From assembly GCA_963789355.1 (NCBI GenBank), contig CAWBKK010000002.1, positions 496,001 to 560,000 on the forward strand: DNA of 64,000 nucleotides. The letters are read 5' to 3'. The stretch comes from Gaiellasilicea sp963789355. Lineage in GTDB: Bacteria > Actinomycetota > Thermoleophilia > Gaiellales > Gaiellaceae. The notes beneath the pieces were generated by a model. The model was not told the origin of the DNA and ran no database searches. It saw only the letters and a list, made by a program, of their open reading frames with translations. The translations under genes were made by a program, and so were the position numbers. Positions 47,042-59,591 of this stretch are shown here, piece by piece. Numbering within the stretch: the first letter of the stretch is position 1; each line of letters starts with the position of its first letter.

Positions 47042-48083
47042 GCTGGCGGTAGTCGGAGAGGCCGGAGAGGCCGACCCCGACGAGCCTGAGCGCGCCGGGG
47101 CGGTCGCGAAGGCCGCGGTCGAGGAGCGCGCAGGCCAGCTCGCCGATCCTGCCGGCGTCGTCGATGCCGACGTCGAGGCTCGTGGAGCGGCTGCGAATCG
47201 AGAAGTCGCCGTAGCGGAGCTTCGCGGTGACCGTCCGCGCCGAAAGCCCGTCGCGGCGCAGGTGGGCCCCCAGCTGCTCGGCCATCCGCCGCAGCTCCGC
47301 GTGCAGGAGCTCGCGGTCGTGGAGGTCGCGCTCGAATGTCTCCTCGACCGAGATCGAGATCCGCTCGGCGGTGCCCTCGAGCCCGCGGGCGTCGATCCCG
47401 TGCGCGCGGTCGCGCAGCATCGTCCCGACGTGGCCCGGGAGGACGGCGCGCAGGTCGAGGTCCGAGAGGGCTGCGAGCCCGCCCACGGTGGTCACGCCCG
47501 CAGCCGCCAGGCGTTGCTCCGCGCGCGGGCCGACTCCCGGCAGCGCCCGGACCGCGAACGGCGCGAGGAACCGCGCCTCGGTGCCGGCGGGCACGACCGT
47601 GATCCCGCCCGGCTTGCGGCGGTCGGACGCCACTTTCGCGACCACCTTCGTCGGTGCGACGCCGAGCGAGCAGGAGAGGCTCGTCGCGGCGCGCACCGAG
47701 GTCTGGACCGCACCCGCGACGGCCCGGGCGCGCGAGTAGTCGGTCGCGAGCCCGGCGAAATCGAGGTAGCCCTCGTCGAGCCCCGTGCGTTCGACGCGCG
47801 GGACGACCTCGCGCACGGACGCCCAGACAGCCTGCGAGTACTCGCGGTAGAGCGCGTGGCGCGGGCGGACGAAGACGGCCGTCGGGCAGCGGCGCAGCGC
47901 CTCGGCGCAACTCATCGCGGAACGGATCCCGAAACGGCGAGCGACGTAGTTCGCGGTCGAGACGACGCCGCGCCCCTTCGGGTCGCCGCCGACGACGAGC
48001 GGCTGCAGCCGCAGCTCCGGCTGCTCGAGCTCTTCCACGGCGGCGTAGAACGCGTCCAGGTCGAGGTGGGCGAGGATTGCCAT
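47019..48083 (-). CDS. dinB: DNA polymerase IV (Y family)
   Basis: The 354-residue translesion polymerase has LAHLDLDAFYAAVEELEQPE (first catalytic Asp), YREYSQAVWASVRE, the second carboxylate pair in TGLDEGYLDFAGL, CSLGVAPTKVVAKVASDRRKP and a little-finger domain. The usual SxDE reads GLDE, a tolerated change. The protein ends at YRQLSLDETG, a short tail in which QLSLD resembles a beta-clamp-binding motif. It bypasses damaged DNA and probably uses the clamp. No LexA box is visible upstream. Confidence 0.95.
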   Translation of the reverse strand: MAILAHLDLDAFYAAVEELEQPELRLQPLVVGGDPKGRGVVSTANYVARRFGIRSAMSCAEALRRCPTAVFVRPRHALYREYSQAVWASVREVVPRVERTGLDEGYLDFAGLATDYSRARAVAGAVQTSVRAATSLSCSLGVAPTKVVAKVASDRRKPGGITVVPAGTEARFLAPFAVRALPGVGPRAEQRLAAAGVTTVGGLAALSDLDLRAVLPGHVGTMLRDRAHGIDARGLEGTAERISISVEETFERDLHDRELLHAELRRMAEQLGAHLRRDGLSARTVTAKLRYGDFSIRSRSTSLDVGIDDAGRIGELACALLDRGLRDRPGALRLVGVGLSGLSDYRQLSLDETG

Positions 48084-48092
48084 GATGGGATC

Positions 48093-49185
48093 ATGCTCGA
48101 CGCCCCGGCCCTCCCCCCGCCAGCGATCGTCGCGCCGGCGCCGCGCGAGGTCTCCTTCGGGCTCATCGCCGGCCGGGCGCCGCTCGGGACGCGGCGGATC
48201 ATCGTTCAGGTCGGCCGCTACGTCGCCGCCGACAAGCCGCTTCGCGGCCGCACCTTCTCGCTCAGCGTGCGGCTCGCCGGAGGCCCGACGAGGATCCGCG
48301 TGACCGCGGTCGACGGCCGCAACCGACGCTCGTCGCGGGTGGTCGAGCAGGTCTACGGCCTGCCGCCGGACGCGCGGCCGCGCGAGCGGGCTCCGCGTCT
48401 CGACGCGACGCTCGACCGCAGCATCCGCCTGCTCGCGGGACGCCACGGCGGCACGAGCGGGATCTACGTCCAGGATCTGCGCACCGGCCGCGGCGCCGCC
48501 TGGAACGCCGGCGCCCGCTTCCCTGCCGCCTCGACGCTGAAGCTCGCGATCGCCGTCACCGTTCTCCGCTCGCTCGAGCGCACGCCCGCGTCCGGCTCGC
48601 GGGTCGCTGCGCTGCTCGGGAAGATGGTCGTCGGCTCCGACAACGATGCGGCGAACGCGCTCGAGGTCTGGCTCGCCGGCTCGACGTCCGCCGGCTCCGA
48701 CCGGGTGAACGAGACGATGCGCGCACTCGGTCTGAACGACTCGTTGATGTACGGCGGCTACGAGACGTCGCGGCGGCCGGCCGCCGCCCCGACGCCGATC
48801 CCGATTCGCGCCGAGCGCCAGCCGGTCTTCGGCGTCGGCAAGTACACGACGGCTGCCGACCTCGCGCGGCTCGCCCGTTCGGTCTACCTGGCCGCCGCTG
48901 GACGAGGGCCGTTGCTCCGGCTCGGCGTCTCCGCTGCGGAGGCGCGCTACCTGCTCTGGCTGCTCGCCCAGGTGAGCGACCGCGGCAAGCTCGACCGCTT
49001 CGTCGATCCGGGAGCCGTGGTCCTGCACAAGGCCGGCTGGCTCGAGAACGCCCGCCACGACAACGGCATCGATCGCCTTCAGCGGCGGCGTCTTCGTGGC
49101 CGCGGTGATGACGTGGGGAGTGGCCGCGGCGGACGAGCTGGCCGGCCGGGTCGCGCTCAGCGCGTTCGCCCGCTTCGCCGACTAG
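48093..49185 (+). CDS. Class A beta-lactamase-like serine hydrolase, frameshifted near the end
   Basis: The protein combines an N-terminal Ig-like segment (PREVSFGLIAGRAPLGTRRI) with a penicillin-binding/beta-lactamase domain: nucleophile Ser in AASTLKLAIAVTVL (SxxK), VGSDNDAANALEV (SDN) and HKAGWLENARHDNGI (KTG-like). The frame breaks at about 49070. Correcting one base continues IAFSGGVFVAAVMTWGVAAA to ALSAFARFAD and the stop at 49183, about 363 residues in all. No signal peptide is visible at the ATG, 9 bases from the divergent dinB start, so the true start or localisation is uncertain. A cell-wall endopeptidase or esterase role is possible. Confidence 0.78.
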
Positions 49186-51939
49186 TAGTCGACGGTCGCC
49201 GCACGGACGTCGGCGTCGTTCAGCGCGCCGAGCGCCCAGAGCCGCTCGAGCGCGTCGACCGCCTCCGGCGCGAACTGCTTCCCGCGTTCGCGCTTGCACT
49301 CGGCGACCGCGTTCCCGAGTGTCAGCGCCTCGCCGTAGATTCTCGCAGACGTCATCGCGTCCCAGGCCTCGGCGAGCGCGAGCAGGCGGGCGCCTCCCGG
49401 AATCGCCTCCCCGGCGACTCCGTTCGGGTAGCCGGCGCCGTCCCAGCGCTCGTGGTGATGCCGGATCCAGCCGAGCTGCTCGTCGTCGAGCGCGTTGACC
49501 GCGAGCTCGGCGCCTGCGGCGGGGTGATCACGGATCTGCAGGATCTCCTCGACCGAGAGCGGGCCGGGCTTGCGGAGGATCTCCTCGTCGATGCCGAGCT
49601 TGCCGACGTCGTGGAGGAGCGCAGCCTGCGCGAGCCTGATCGCCCGGTCGCCGTTCCAGCCGCTCGAGAGCGCGAGCTTCTCGCAGAGCCGAGCGACCCG
49701 CTCGGAGTGTCCCTCGGTGCCGGGATCCTCGGCGTCGAGCTCGCGTGCCAGCGCGCGGAGACGGACGGCGCCGCGCTCCTTCGCAGCTCCTTGCTCGTCC
49801 TCACTGTGGGCGGCGAGCTCGCGGCTCCAGCGGAAGGTGACGTCGCCGCCTCCGCTCTTGGCGTGCTCGAGAGCGACCTCGGCGGAGGCGAGCAGCTCGT
49901 CGGCGCCGGAGACGTCCGCGAGATCGCAGACGCCGGCGGAGGCGGTGACGACGCCGACGCCCTCGATCGGGGCGGCGGCGATCACGCGCCGCGCTCGCTC
50001 GGCGGCGATCCAGCCGTTCAGGCCTTCGGTCTCGGGCAGGATCCAGCCGAAGTGGTCGGCGGAGAGCCGGGAGACGAGCTCGCCGTTGCGGACGGTGGCG
50101 GCGATCCGGCGGCCGACCTCGGCCAGGACGCGGTCGCCGGCGAGGCGGCCGTGCTCGGCGTTGATCTGCCGGAAGCCGTCGACGTTGACGAGCACGAGCG
50201 AGAGGGCGCGCTCGTGCCGGTCGGCGCGGCGGCCTTCGGCGCGCAGCTGTTCGTGGAAGGCGCGGTGGTCGGGCAGGTTCGTCAGGTGATCGCGGGTCGC
50301 GAGGGCGTCGAGCTGGGCGCTGGCGTCGGCGAAGGCGATCGCGGGCTGTGCGGCGAGGGCGAGCTCGGCCAGACGCGTCGCATCGGCGGCGTCGTCCGTC
50401 ACGATCGCACCCCAGACGCGGGCGCCGACGCGCACCGGCGCGGCGCCGGGTGCGGCGCGCCGGTGGCGAAGACGGCAGCGGCCGCGCTGTCGCCGTCCAG
50501 CGTCACCGTGTTGCCGGGAACGAGGGAGGCCGAGCCGCGCGGCTCGACGGCGCCGACGATCGTGCCGAAGCCGGCGATCTCGAAGCGGACGACGGCCACC
50601 GTCGCGACGCCGAGGTCGAGTGCGATCTCCTCGGCGACGACGGAGAAGAGCTCGACGGGATCCGGCTCGACCGCGACGGCGTCCTGGATCCGCTGCTCGG
50701 CAGAGCGTGCAGCTCGAGGCGGCGGCGTGGAGGATCGCGACGACGCCGGTGACGAAGCCGCGCTCGTCGCGACGGGTGATCCGCCGGGCGTCAAGCGCGA
50801 GATAGTCGCCGTCCTTGTGCAGGTAGCGCTGCGGCTCGGCCTGCGCGAGCAGGTCGTCCGGGTGCACGAGGCCGAAGATCTCCGTGCCGACGAGCTCCTC
50901 GGCGGAGTAGCCGAGCAGCCGCTCGACGGCGCTCGAGCAGGAGAGGATGACGCCGTCGCGGTCGAGCTCGAGCACGAGCGCGTCGGTGGCGTCGGCGACC
51001 GGGCGGCGTGCGTGCTGCTCCTGCGCGAGCTCCAGCTCGAGGGCCAGCTCCGACTTGGCGCGGCGGCGGAGCCGGAGCGCGAAGCCGAGGATCAGGAGGA
51101 AGATCGCGGCGCCGGCGACGGCGGCGCCGACGGGGACGAGGGGAGACGGGGCTGCGGGCGTGAGCGCGACCCGCCAGGTGCGGCCGCCGATCGCGGCCTG
51201 CGCGACCGTCGTCCCGCCGGGCCGTGTGCGAGGACGGCGGGGCCGTCGGTGACGCGCACGTCGAGGCCCCGGGGAAGTCCGGCGAACGCGGCGGCGGCGA
51301 GCTCGTTCGCGGAGAGCGCGCCGACGACGACGCCGAGCAGGGCGTCGCGGCGCTGCGCCGGCGTGTCGAGCGGGAGGTCGCGGGCGAAGACGGGCACGAA
51401 GGCGAACGTGCCGAGGCCGCCGTTCCGCTCGAGGCGGACCGGCGCCGAGAGGCGTGGCTCGCCGGTGCTGCGCGCGAGTGCGAAGCGCCTCGACGAGCGA
51501 CGGATCGGAGCCGAGGTCGAGCACGTTCGGCGAGTCGCCTGCGGGCTCCTGGCGGAGCAGCGGATAGGTGAAGTCGGCATCCGACGGAGCGCCGATCCGG
51601 ATCTGCTCGCCGGCTTCGAAGGCGCTGCGCTGCGAGGCCGAGACGCGCGGTGCCCAGCCGACGGCGACGATCTCGGGCCGCGCGAGCGGGACGCGGGCGT
51701 GGGTCGCGAATGCCTGCGGCGTCGACCGATCCCGACGCGTCGTAGGCGGCGCGGACGCCCTGGAGCGCGAGCACTGCCGCGCCGGCGCGCTCCTCGAGCC
51801 CGGATGACGGCGGCGTGCGCTCGCTCGCCGGCCTCGCGGCGGACGTCGTCGTGCTCGAGCCGCCAGAGCGCGAGCGAGACGAGCAACGGTCGCGGTCGCG
51901 CAGGCGAGCAGGGCGAGGGGAAGGGCGGCAAGCCGGCAT
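49182..51939 (-). pseudogene. CHASE-PAS-GAF-GGDEF(degenerate)-HD-GYP signalling protein, multiply frameshifted
   Basis: Joining frames across breaks near 51890, 51805, 51718, 51485, 51222, 50710 and 50450 gives a sensor of about 915 residues. It has a first membrane helix (LAALPLALLACATAT), a CHASE-like sensor (VAVGWAPRVSASQRSAFEAG, FTYPLLRQEPAG) and a second helix (LVPVGAAVAGAAIFLLILGF). A PAS domain (DALVLELDRDGVILSCSS), a GAF domain (LFSVVAEEIALDLGVATVAV), a GGDEF domain whose motif reads SADHF and an HD-GYP domain (LLHDVGKLGI, HHERWDGAGYPNGV) follow. The intact HD-GYP and ruined GGDEF predict a cyclic-di-GMP phosphodiesterase rather than a cyclase. The breaks look like sequence errors. 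Confidence 0.72.
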
Positions 51940-51976
51940 CTGGCTCGTGTGTTCGGCCTCAGGGGTGGCGGGAGCT

Positions 51977-52567
51977 TTAGTACGGATTCGGCACGGAGAC
52001 CCAGAGCACGCGGAGCGTCTCCGTGTCGGAGGCGTTGCGCCAGGTGTGCGGCTTCGAGAGCGGGTACGTGAGCGCGTCGCCCTGCTCGAGCACGTGCGTC
52101 TCGTCGGCGACCTGGATCTCGAGCGTGCCCTCGAGCACGTAGACGAACTCCATCTCGCCCGGGAGCGAGTAGAGCTCGTCGCCGGCGCCCGCACCGGGAG
52201 CGACCTCCGACTCGATCGCCTGGAAGCGCTCCTCGTCGCGGGAGGAGAGCAGGTGGTTCTCGGTCGGGAAGTAGGAGTCGACCTTCGGGCGCTCGTGGCG
52301 CCGGACGAGGGCCGGGGCGGGCTCGCGCTCGAAGATGTGGGAGAGCCGGACGCCGAGCGCGTCGCAGATCCGCGCGATCGAGGAGAGCGACGGGGCTGTT
52401 CGGTCGCGCTCGAGCTGGCTGATGAAGCCCTTCGTCAGCCCGGTCGCGGCCGCGAGCTGCTCGATCGTCAGGCCGCGCTCGCGCCGGAGCGAGCGGACGC
52501 GCGCGCCGACCTTCGGCGTGTCGTTCCGCGCGGCGAGCGGGCGTCGCTCTCGGCATGAGCCGATCAT
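51977..52567 (-). CDS. XRE-family regulator with C-terminal cupin domain
   Basis: The 196-residue regulator has a helix-turn-helix (RSLRRERGLTIEQLAAATGL, TKGFISQLERDRTAPSLSSI) and a cupin ligand-sensing domain (SLPGEMEFVYVLEGTLEIQV, LTYPLSKPHTWRN). This is the PuuR/SutR-like layout that controls amino-acid, amine or sulfur metabolism genes. It is divergent from lon with about 100 bases between. The ATG at 52567 precedes a basic stretch; a shorter start at the NDTPKVG region is possible. No palindromic operator stands out in the spacer. Confidence 0.9.
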   Translation of the reverse strand: MIGSCRERRPLAARNDTPKVGARVRSLRRERGLTIEQLAAATGLTKGFISQLERDRTAPSLSSIARICDALGVRLSHIFEREPAPALVRRHERPKVDSYFPTENHLLSSRDEERFQAIESEVAPGAGAGDELYSLPGEMEFVYVLEGTLEIQVADETHVLEQGDALTYPLSKPHTWRNASDTETLRVLWVSVPNPY

Positions 52568-52667
52568 ACGCAGGTTTAGTCCGGCGGCAACTGGCCGGAG
52601 GCCGGGAATGGCGCTACGCTTTCTGTAGTTGCTACGGTGTACGAAAGCCAGCGCAAGGAGTGATGGC

Positions 52668-54936
<2,269 letters not shown>

Positions 54937-54947
<11 letters not shown>

Positions 54948-55248
54948 AGCCTGCCGACCCGTTCCCGAGGAGGTCCGCCGCGCGGCGGGCCTCCTCGAGC
55001 GGCGCTGGGTCGTCTCGGTGCTCTGGGCGTCCTACGAGGGCGCGATCCGGTTCAACGAGTTCAAGCAGGCGGTCGGGGCGATCCCGCCCGCGACGCTCGC
55101 CCAGCGGCTCGTCGAGCTCGAGGACGCCGGCGTGCTCGAGCGGCGGGTGATCGACGCGCGGCCGCCGCGGGTCGAGTACCGGCTGACGGAGGAGGGCCGG
55201 CGGCTGAAGCACGTCGTCGACGCGCTCGCCTCCTTCGCGGCTCGCTGA
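54937..55248 (+). CDS. HxlR-family winged-helix regulator
   Basis: The 103-residue protein has the HxlR winged helix: LLERRWVVSVLWASYEGAIR, RFNEFKQAVGAIPPATLAQR, LVELEDAGVLERRV and the wing VEYRLTEEGRRL. Two cysteines at the extreme N-terminus (MRCRACRP) could be redox or metal sensors, as in other HxlR members. The ATG lies inside the last codons of lon (11-base overlap), so it may be co-transcribed with lon. It converges on a cupin gene across a strong hairpin. Confidence 0.88.
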
Positions 55249-55254
55249 CCGCAG

Positions 55255-55291
55255 CGGACATGTCCCAGGGACAGACCCTGGGACATGTCCG
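55255..55291. terminator. 16-bp perfect hairpin between converging genes
   Basis: CGGACATGTCCCAGGG (55255-55270) pairs perfectly with CCCTGGGACATGTCCG (55276-55291) around ACAGA. It sits between two converging genes and lacks a T-tract on either side. It may be a bidirectional transcript-end stabiliser or a dispersed palindromic repeat. The half-arm GGACATGTCC is itself a palindrome. Confidence 0.6.
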
Positions 55292-55297
55292 AAGCAG

Positions 55298-55313
55298 GGC
55301 GATCTAGATCGCC
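55298..55313. repeat. 16-base perfect palindrome over the cupin stop codon
   Basis: GGCGATCTAGATCGCC reads the same on both strands. It contains the TAG stop of the leftward cupin gene, 7 bases beyond the large hairpin. It may be coincidental, or a binding site or mRNA-end fold. Confidence 0.4.
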
Positions 55314-55874
55314 AGCGCGGCCTCGCTCTCGCGCGCCGTCGTACTCCGGCTTGAAGCCGAGCGCGCGGCCGAGCGGCGCGCCCATCAGCAGGCCGGCCTT
55401 CTGCATCCAGGCGGGCGGGAACGGCAGCCGCACGTCGTCGAAGTGCGCGTTCGCGATCACGGCGAGGCGAAGCGGGTTCGGCATGCCCTTCTTGTTCGTC
55501 TTGCCGTCGTTCGCGAGCGCGAACATCGTCTCGAGCAGCCGCTCGAACTGGAGCGCGGGCCGAACCTCGGTCACGAAGACCGCCTCGGTCTCGCCGGCGT
55601 TCCAGAACTTGTGCGAGCTGCCGGCCGGCACGACCACCGTCTCGCCGGGGCCGGCGACGATCTCCTCGCCGTCGACCTTGAAGGCGACGGTGCCCGACTC
55701 GATCTCGAACCGCTCGGTCTGGTACGGGTGCACGTGCGCCGCGGCGACGAAGCCGTTCGGCTGGACGGTGCACTCGACGAGGACGTACTCGCCGCCGGTC
55801 TCCTGCGACGTCTCCAGGAAGAGCAGGCGCTCGCCGGTGACGGGGTTCTCGATCACATCTCCCTTGCGGATCAT
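55304..55874 (-). CDS. Cupin-domain protein, frame break near the C-terminus
   Basis: The protein of about 190 residues has a cupin domain: AAHVHPYQTERFEIESGTVA with His and Glu ligands, and VVVPAGSSHKFWNAGETEAV with the second-motif His. It then has a helical tail (LQFERLLETMFALANDGKTN). At about 55338 the frame slips; restoring it gives ARESEAALAI and a TAG at 55304. Without correction the frame stays open across the hairpin. An AGGGAG ribosome site precedes the ATG and lies in one arm of an 11-bp inverted repeat. Ligand unknown. Confidence 0.78.
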
Positions 55875-55879
55875 CTTGC

Positions 55880-55923
55880 ACTCCCTTTCAGTCGATTTGC
55901 AGCGATTTCTCTTGAAAGGGAGT
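55880..55923. promoter_or_regulatory. 11-bp inverted repeat in the cupin leader
   Basis: ACTCCCTTTCA (55880-55890) and TGAAAGGGAGT (55913-55923) are perfect inverted repeats with a 22-base spacer. The proximal arm contains the cupin ribosome-binding site (AGGGAG on the minus strand). Pairing of the arms in mRNA would hide that site; alternatively it is a DNA operator. Confidence 0.55.
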
Positions 55924-56045
55924 CTCTGCGCGGCGCAGTCTCCGCGTCGTCGGCCGCCACAACGATTCGCGCTGCCCGGAGGGATGATCTCCGCCGCGGC
56001 CGGCGTCATTCTCGAGAGTGACGCCGCGTCATCCGGAACGAGAAA

Positions 56046-56068
56046 GAGGCGGCCCGCAAGCCGCCCCT
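56046..56068 (-). terminator. Rho-independent-like terminator of the FtsX/ABC operon
   Basis: Downstream of the permease stop (minus strand), GGCGGC and GCCGCC (56060-56065 and 56048-56053) form a hairpin around a 6-base loop. A pyrimidine-rich run, CTCTTTCTCGTT, follows on the transcript. This is a plausible intrinsic terminator. Confidence 0.6.
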
Positions 56069-56093
56069 TCTCCCCTGCCGCAGTGCCCCCGAG

Positions 56094-58651
56094 CTACTCG
56101 TACTGAAGCGCGTCGAGCACGTTCAGCCGCGCCGCGCGCCGCGCCGGCGCGATCGCGGCGAGCACGCCCGCGACGATCGCGACGACCGTGAAGACGGCGA
56201 GCGTCCCGACCGGCAGCGAGAACGAGACGCCGAACTGCGAGAGCGACTGCGTCACGAGCGCCGCCAGGCCGACGCCGAGCGGCAGCCCGAGCGCAGCGCC
56301 GATCAGCGCCGTGATCACGCTCTCCTGCCGGATCATCCGCCGCGCCTGCCGCCGCGTCATCCCGACCGCCCGCAGCATCCCGAGCTCGCGCGTCCGCTCG
56401 AAGACGGCGAGCACGAGCGTGTTCACCATCCCGAAGAGGGACACGATCACGGACAGCGCCAGCAGGACGTAGAAGAGGTTCATCACGTCGGTCAGCCAGG
56501 CCGTCCAGCTGGCGATGAACTCGTCGCCGGTCTGGAGCTTCGCGTCCGGGAACGCGGCCAGCGCCCGCTCGAGCCCGCCGGTCGAGTCGGCCTGCACGAG
56601 CGTGAGCAGGTCGCGCGGGCCGCGGGAACGAGCGGTCGAACGTCGCCTGCGAGAGCACGACCTGGCCGAGCAGCTGGTCGAGATCGCCGTGCTTCTTGTA
56701 GACGCCGCGGACGACGGTGTCGACCTTCTTGCCGGCCGGGGTCAGGAAGCTGACCTTGTGGCCGACGCGGGCCTCGACGCCGCCGGCAGCTTCAGGCCTT
56801 CGCGCACGATCGCGTCGCCTTGCCGCAGCGACGCGAGCGACGCGGGGGAGCCTTCGATCCACTCGAAGTTGTACGCCCGCGCGATCGTGGCCGGGTCGAC
56901 GCCACTGACGTCGACCTCGCCGTCGCCCACGAGCTGCGCACGGTCGCCGCGGATCGACGAGCTGACGACGACTCCCGCCGCCGCCGCCGCGGCCTGGCCG
57001 GCGCCGAGCGGAACCGTGTCCCAGCCGCTCTGGGACGTGATCACGTGACTCGTGCCGAGCTGCTTCTCCAGCGCGGTCTCGTCGCTCTCGAGCAGCCCCT
57101 TGCCGAAGACCGCCACGAACGAGACGAGCGTCAGCCCGATCATCAGCGCGGCCGCGGTCGAGGCCGTCCGGCCCGGGTTGCGGATCGCGTTCTCCTGGGC
57201 GAGGCGGCCGGCGGCGCCGCCGAGGCGGGCGCCGGGAAGGCCGACGAGGTCGGCGAGCGGCACGACGAGCCGCGGCGCGACCACCGCGATGCCGATGAAG
57301 AGGCCGAGCGCCCCGAGCGCGATCCCGAGCACGCGCACCGTGCCCGCGACGTCGAGCCGAGCGTGCCGTAGACGAGCCCGAACGTGGAGAGCGCCGTGAC
57401 GACGAGGCCGAACGCGAGCGTCTGCGGGACGGCTTCTTCACGACCATGCCGCCCTCGCGGACGGCCGCGATCGGCGAGATCCGCGTCGCCCGCACCGCCG
57501 GCCACACCGACGCGACGAGCGTGACGATCGTGCCGGTCAGCATCGCGACGACCGCGGTCCGAGCCTGGAAGACCGTGCTCGTCTGCGGCAGCTCGAGCTC
57601 GAGCGCCGCGAAGAGCGCGGTCAGGCCCTTCGCGATCAGCACGCCGAAGGCCGAGGCCGACGGCCGAGGCGACGAGGCCGAGCATCGTGCCCTCGAGCAC
57701 GACCGAGCGCAGCACCTGGCGCCGCGAGGCGCCGAGCGTCCGCAGGGTCGCGAGCTCCTTCGTCCGCTGCGCGACCGTGATCGAGAGCGTGTTGAAGATC
57801 ACGAACGCGCCGACGAAGAGCGCGATCCCGCCGAAGGCGAGCAGGAAGTAGCGGATGAACGAGACGAACTCGCCGACGCCCTCGCCGTCCTCCTCGGCCT
57901 GCTCGGCGCCGGTCTTGACCTCGGCCGACGCGGGGATGGCCGTTTGGATCGCGTCGATCAGCCTTCCCTGCTCGACGCCGTCGCTCGCCGCGACCGCGAC
58001 CGCGTCGAAGCCGGTCTTTGCCAGCACGTGCGGGCCGTGTCGACGTCGAAGAGCGCGATCGTGGCGCCGCCGAGGCTGTCGACGTCGCCGAAGCGGACGA
58101 TCCCGGTCAGGGTGAAGGTGCGCACGGGACCTTCGCCGGCGACCTTGACCTGTCGCCGACCCGGAAGTTCTGCGCGTCGGCCGTGTTCACGTCGATCACG
58201 ACCTCGCCGGGCCGGAGGCCCAGTCGCCCTCGACGAGCCGGAACGGGTTGAACCGCTCGTCCGCCGGCTCGACGCCGAGGCCGAAGGTCGGGTTGTTGCC
58301 CTGGATCGCCTCGCCCTTGCGGTCGAGGATCTTCGCCTGGTTCGCGTCGCCGGACATGTCGAGGATCGTGCCGGCGGCGGCGTCGACCTCGGGCAGCGCC
58401 TCCACCTTGCGGAGCACGTCCTCGGAGATCGGTGCCTTGCCGGTCTGCGACCACTCGACGAGCTTCTTGCCCGAGACGACTGCGTCGGTCTGCTCGTAGG
58501 AGCTCGAGAAGATCGAGTCGAACGCCCGCTCGATCGTGTCGGTGAGAACGAGCGTGCCGCTCACCATCGCGACACCGAGGACGATCGCAATCGCCGTCAG
58601 CAGCGAGCGGAGCTTGCGGGCGAGCAGGCCGCGGAGCGCGACGCGCTTCAT
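56094..58651 (-). pseudogene. FtsX/MacB-family ABC permease, multiply frameshifted
   Basis: Joined frames give a permease of about 850 residues in the MacB/LolCE style. It has an N-terminal helix (KLRSLLTAIAIVLGVAMVSG), an extracytoplasmic domain and the first FtsX block (FIRYFLLAFGGIALFVGAFV with RTKELATLRTLGASRRQV). A middle domain and the second block (VSLFGMVNTLVLAVFERTRE, ELGMLRAVGMTRRQARRM) follow, ending in ARLNVLDALQYE. Breaks lie near 58220, 58152, 58028, 57660, 57437, 57362, 56785 and 56625. The ATG overlaps the ATPase stop (ATGA). The duplicated GMxRRQ/GASRRQ coupling helices match the partner ATPase. The breaks look like sequence error. Confidence 0.8.
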
Positions 58652-59421
58652 CGATCCGTCACCGCGCTCAGGGCGTCGAGGATCTCGGCCTGCGACGAGC
58701 GGCCGAGCTCGTTGACGATCAGGCCGTCGGCGAGGAAGAGGACGCGGTCGGCGATCGTGGCCGCGCGCGGGTCGTGAGTGACCATCACGGTCGTCTGCCC
58801 GTACGTGTCGACCGCGCTGCGGAGGAGGCCGAGGATCTCGGCCGACGTCTGCGAGTCGAGGTTGCCCGTCGGCTCGTCCGCGAACAGCACCGTCGGCTTG
58901 GAGACCAGCGCCCGCGCGACCGCGACGCGCTGCTGCTGGCCGCCGGAGAGCTCGGACGGCCGGTGCGAGCGTCGGTCGGTGAGACCGGTCGCGTCGAGCA
59001 GCTCGGCGATCCACGCCGGCTCGGGCCGCTCGCCCGCGATCGAGAGCGGGAGAAGGATGTTCTCCTCGGCGGAGAGCATCGGCAGCAGGTTGAAGAACTG
59101 GAAGACGAAGCCGATGTGGCGCCGCCGGAGCTTGGTCAGGTCGTTGTCCTTCAGCGTCGTCAGCTCGATCCCGTCGATCTCGACGCTGCCGGAGCTCGGC
59201 TTGTCGAGGCCGGCGAGGATGTGCATCAAGGTCGACTTGCCCGAGCCGGACGGGCCCATGACCGCGGTCAGGTGGCCGCGAGGGATCGCGAGCGAGACGC
59301 CGCGGAGGGCGTCGACGGCGGTATCGCCGGCGCCGTAGCGGCGGCTGAGGTCGCGGGCGACGACGACGCCGGCCGCGTTGGTCTCCTGCTCAGTGTGTGC
59401 GAGCGCGAGTGCTGCTTCCAT
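58648..59421 (-). CDS. ABC exporter ATPase, MacB/LolD type
   Basis: The 257-residue ATPase has Walker A MGPSGSGKSTLMHILAGLD, Q-loop FQFFNLLPMLSAEEN, signature LSGGQQQRVAVARAL and Walker B TVLFADEPTGNLDS, with switch His in VTHDPRAA. The GYVFQ-FNLLP and TGNLD features are those of the LolD/MacB/BceA family that works with FtsX-type permeases. A ribosome site AAGGAG lies 13 bases before the ATG, so this operon is leadered. It is divergent from the NarL-type two-component genes, which may regulate it. Confidence 0.95.
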   Translation of the reverse strand: MEAALALAHTEQETNAAGVVVARDLSRRYGAGDTAVDALRGVSLAIPRGHLTAVMGPSGSGKSTLMHILAGLDKPSSGSVEIDGIELTTLKDNDLTKLRRRHIGFVFQFFNLLPMLSAEENILLPLSIAGERPEPAWIAELLDATGLTDRRSHRPSELSGGQQQRVAVARALVSKPTVLFADEPTGNLDSQTSAEILGLLRSAVDTYGQTTVMVTHDPRAATIADRVLFLADGLIVNELGRSSQAEILDALSAVTDR

Positions 59422-59591
59422 GTCGCGTGTCGTCTCCTTCGAGTCGGGTCGGAACCTGACCTCGAGTGTGGGCGTCGCACCGCGGCCACGACATCGGCCG
59501 GGCTGGCCATTCCGGGTCGTCCGAGAGGATGATTTCGACGTCGTCACACCGGACGATGGTGCAGAACCAAGGTGTCGAGTACCGTTCCTTC

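Noticed and set aside
46584..51980. A 1798-codon open frame on the plus strand
   Set aside because: It runs antisense through dinB and the sensor gene with Arg/Asp-rich low-complexity translation. Only the part at 48093-49070 (beta-lactamase-like) is real; the rest is open because of GC-rich codon bias.
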